Below, piece after piece: positions 34,074 through 34,139 of a DNA stretch of 34,139 nucleotides; position 1 is the stretch's first letter; every line of letters begins with the position of its first letter. The position numbers were made by a program, and so were the translations under genes. Under the pieces are notes generated by a model. The model did not search any database. It was not told the origin of the DNA and worked only from the letters and a program-made list of their open reading frames with translations. The DNA is from a virus. The DNA lies in the IMG/VR virus record IMGVR_UViG_3300042308_001452, positions 1 through 34,139 of that record. One strand, written 5' to 3'.

Positions 34074-34139
34074 AAGCAAAAAGACTAAACATCTCGACAG
34101 CTATGTAACGCTGAACATCCGACTAAAAGGCCGGGTGAA
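34063..34139 (+). CDS. Second ribbon-helix-helix-like protein, cut by window end
   Basis: ATG 34063; 25 codons are present: MGAKSKKTKHLDSYVTLNIR then LKGRV. The strand YVTLNIRL after a basic start looks like the N-terminus of another RHH protein, tandem to the previous one. No stop before the edge. Confidence 0.6.
   Translation, partial: MGAKSKKTKHLDSYVTLNIRLKGRV

Overview
The window looks like the early/accessory part of a tailed-phage genome (or a phage-derived plasmid) from an actinobacterial host. The evidence is gene families usual in actinophages (DUF932-type phage/plasmid protein, DUF3846-, DUF4314- and DUF6011-like proteins, Api92-like protein, phage cysteine-cluster proteins, an SNF2-type helicase, a helicase-loader operon), TANNNT -10 boxes, several apparently leaderless genes (-10 box ending 6-7 nt before ATG), and a perfect Gram-positive LexA box at 28779-28792. 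I see no terminase, capsid, portal or tail genes, no rRNA or tRNA, no CRISPR array and no insertion sequence. The host assignment is inference.

Layout. 1-2200: small plus-strand genes after a cut-off minus gene. 2204-3749: minus-strand LysM and conserved phage genes. 3955-9983: DUF932 protein, large helicase, cysteine-cluster proteins, a histone-like Lys/Ala-rich protein and a conserved 308-aa protein. 10223-12647: minus genes (one ADP-ribosyltransferase-like, one DUF4314) around a plus gene with a striking 5' leader. 12883-24873: a string of small plus genes, most with a private promoter. 25181-27450: MoxR-type AAA ATPase plus a metallopeptidase/VWA protein. 27661-28763: small genes, then an SOS-boxed HTH regulator. 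29057-34139: an AT-richer tightly overlapping run ending in a replication-type operon and two ribbon-helix-helix proteins.

The unusual biology is in the DNA between (and inside) the genes. Motif A, ACTAGATAAGT, occurs about 69 times exactly by my count (51 plus, 18 minus strand), from 621 to 28042, and never in the last 6 kb. A second, 20-bp motif B, CGGGGTGGTCGGGNNNAAGT, occurs about 22 times, almost only between genes and pointing toward the next gene. A third, motif C, TTGACGGTGGTGGAAAG, occurs about ten times; in two places it forms the -35 box of a good promoter. Twenty promoters share an atypical layout, GATAARTCTGC, then 11 nt, then TANNNT, and motif A often forms the first part of that box. 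Hairpins of the form AGCCCCG...CGGGGCT precede motif B. Together these make a repeating regulatory cassette: hairpin - B - (C) - A - promoter - Shine-Dalgarno GAAAGGGGA - gene.

By analogy with the operator/stoperator system of cluster A mycobacteriophages, motif A (and C) may be repressor sites that both control promoters and block elongation; that reading is inference. Candidate DNA-binding proteins encoded here are the XRE-type protein (22441-22665), the SOS-boxed HTH protein (28389-28763) and the two RHH proteins at the right end.
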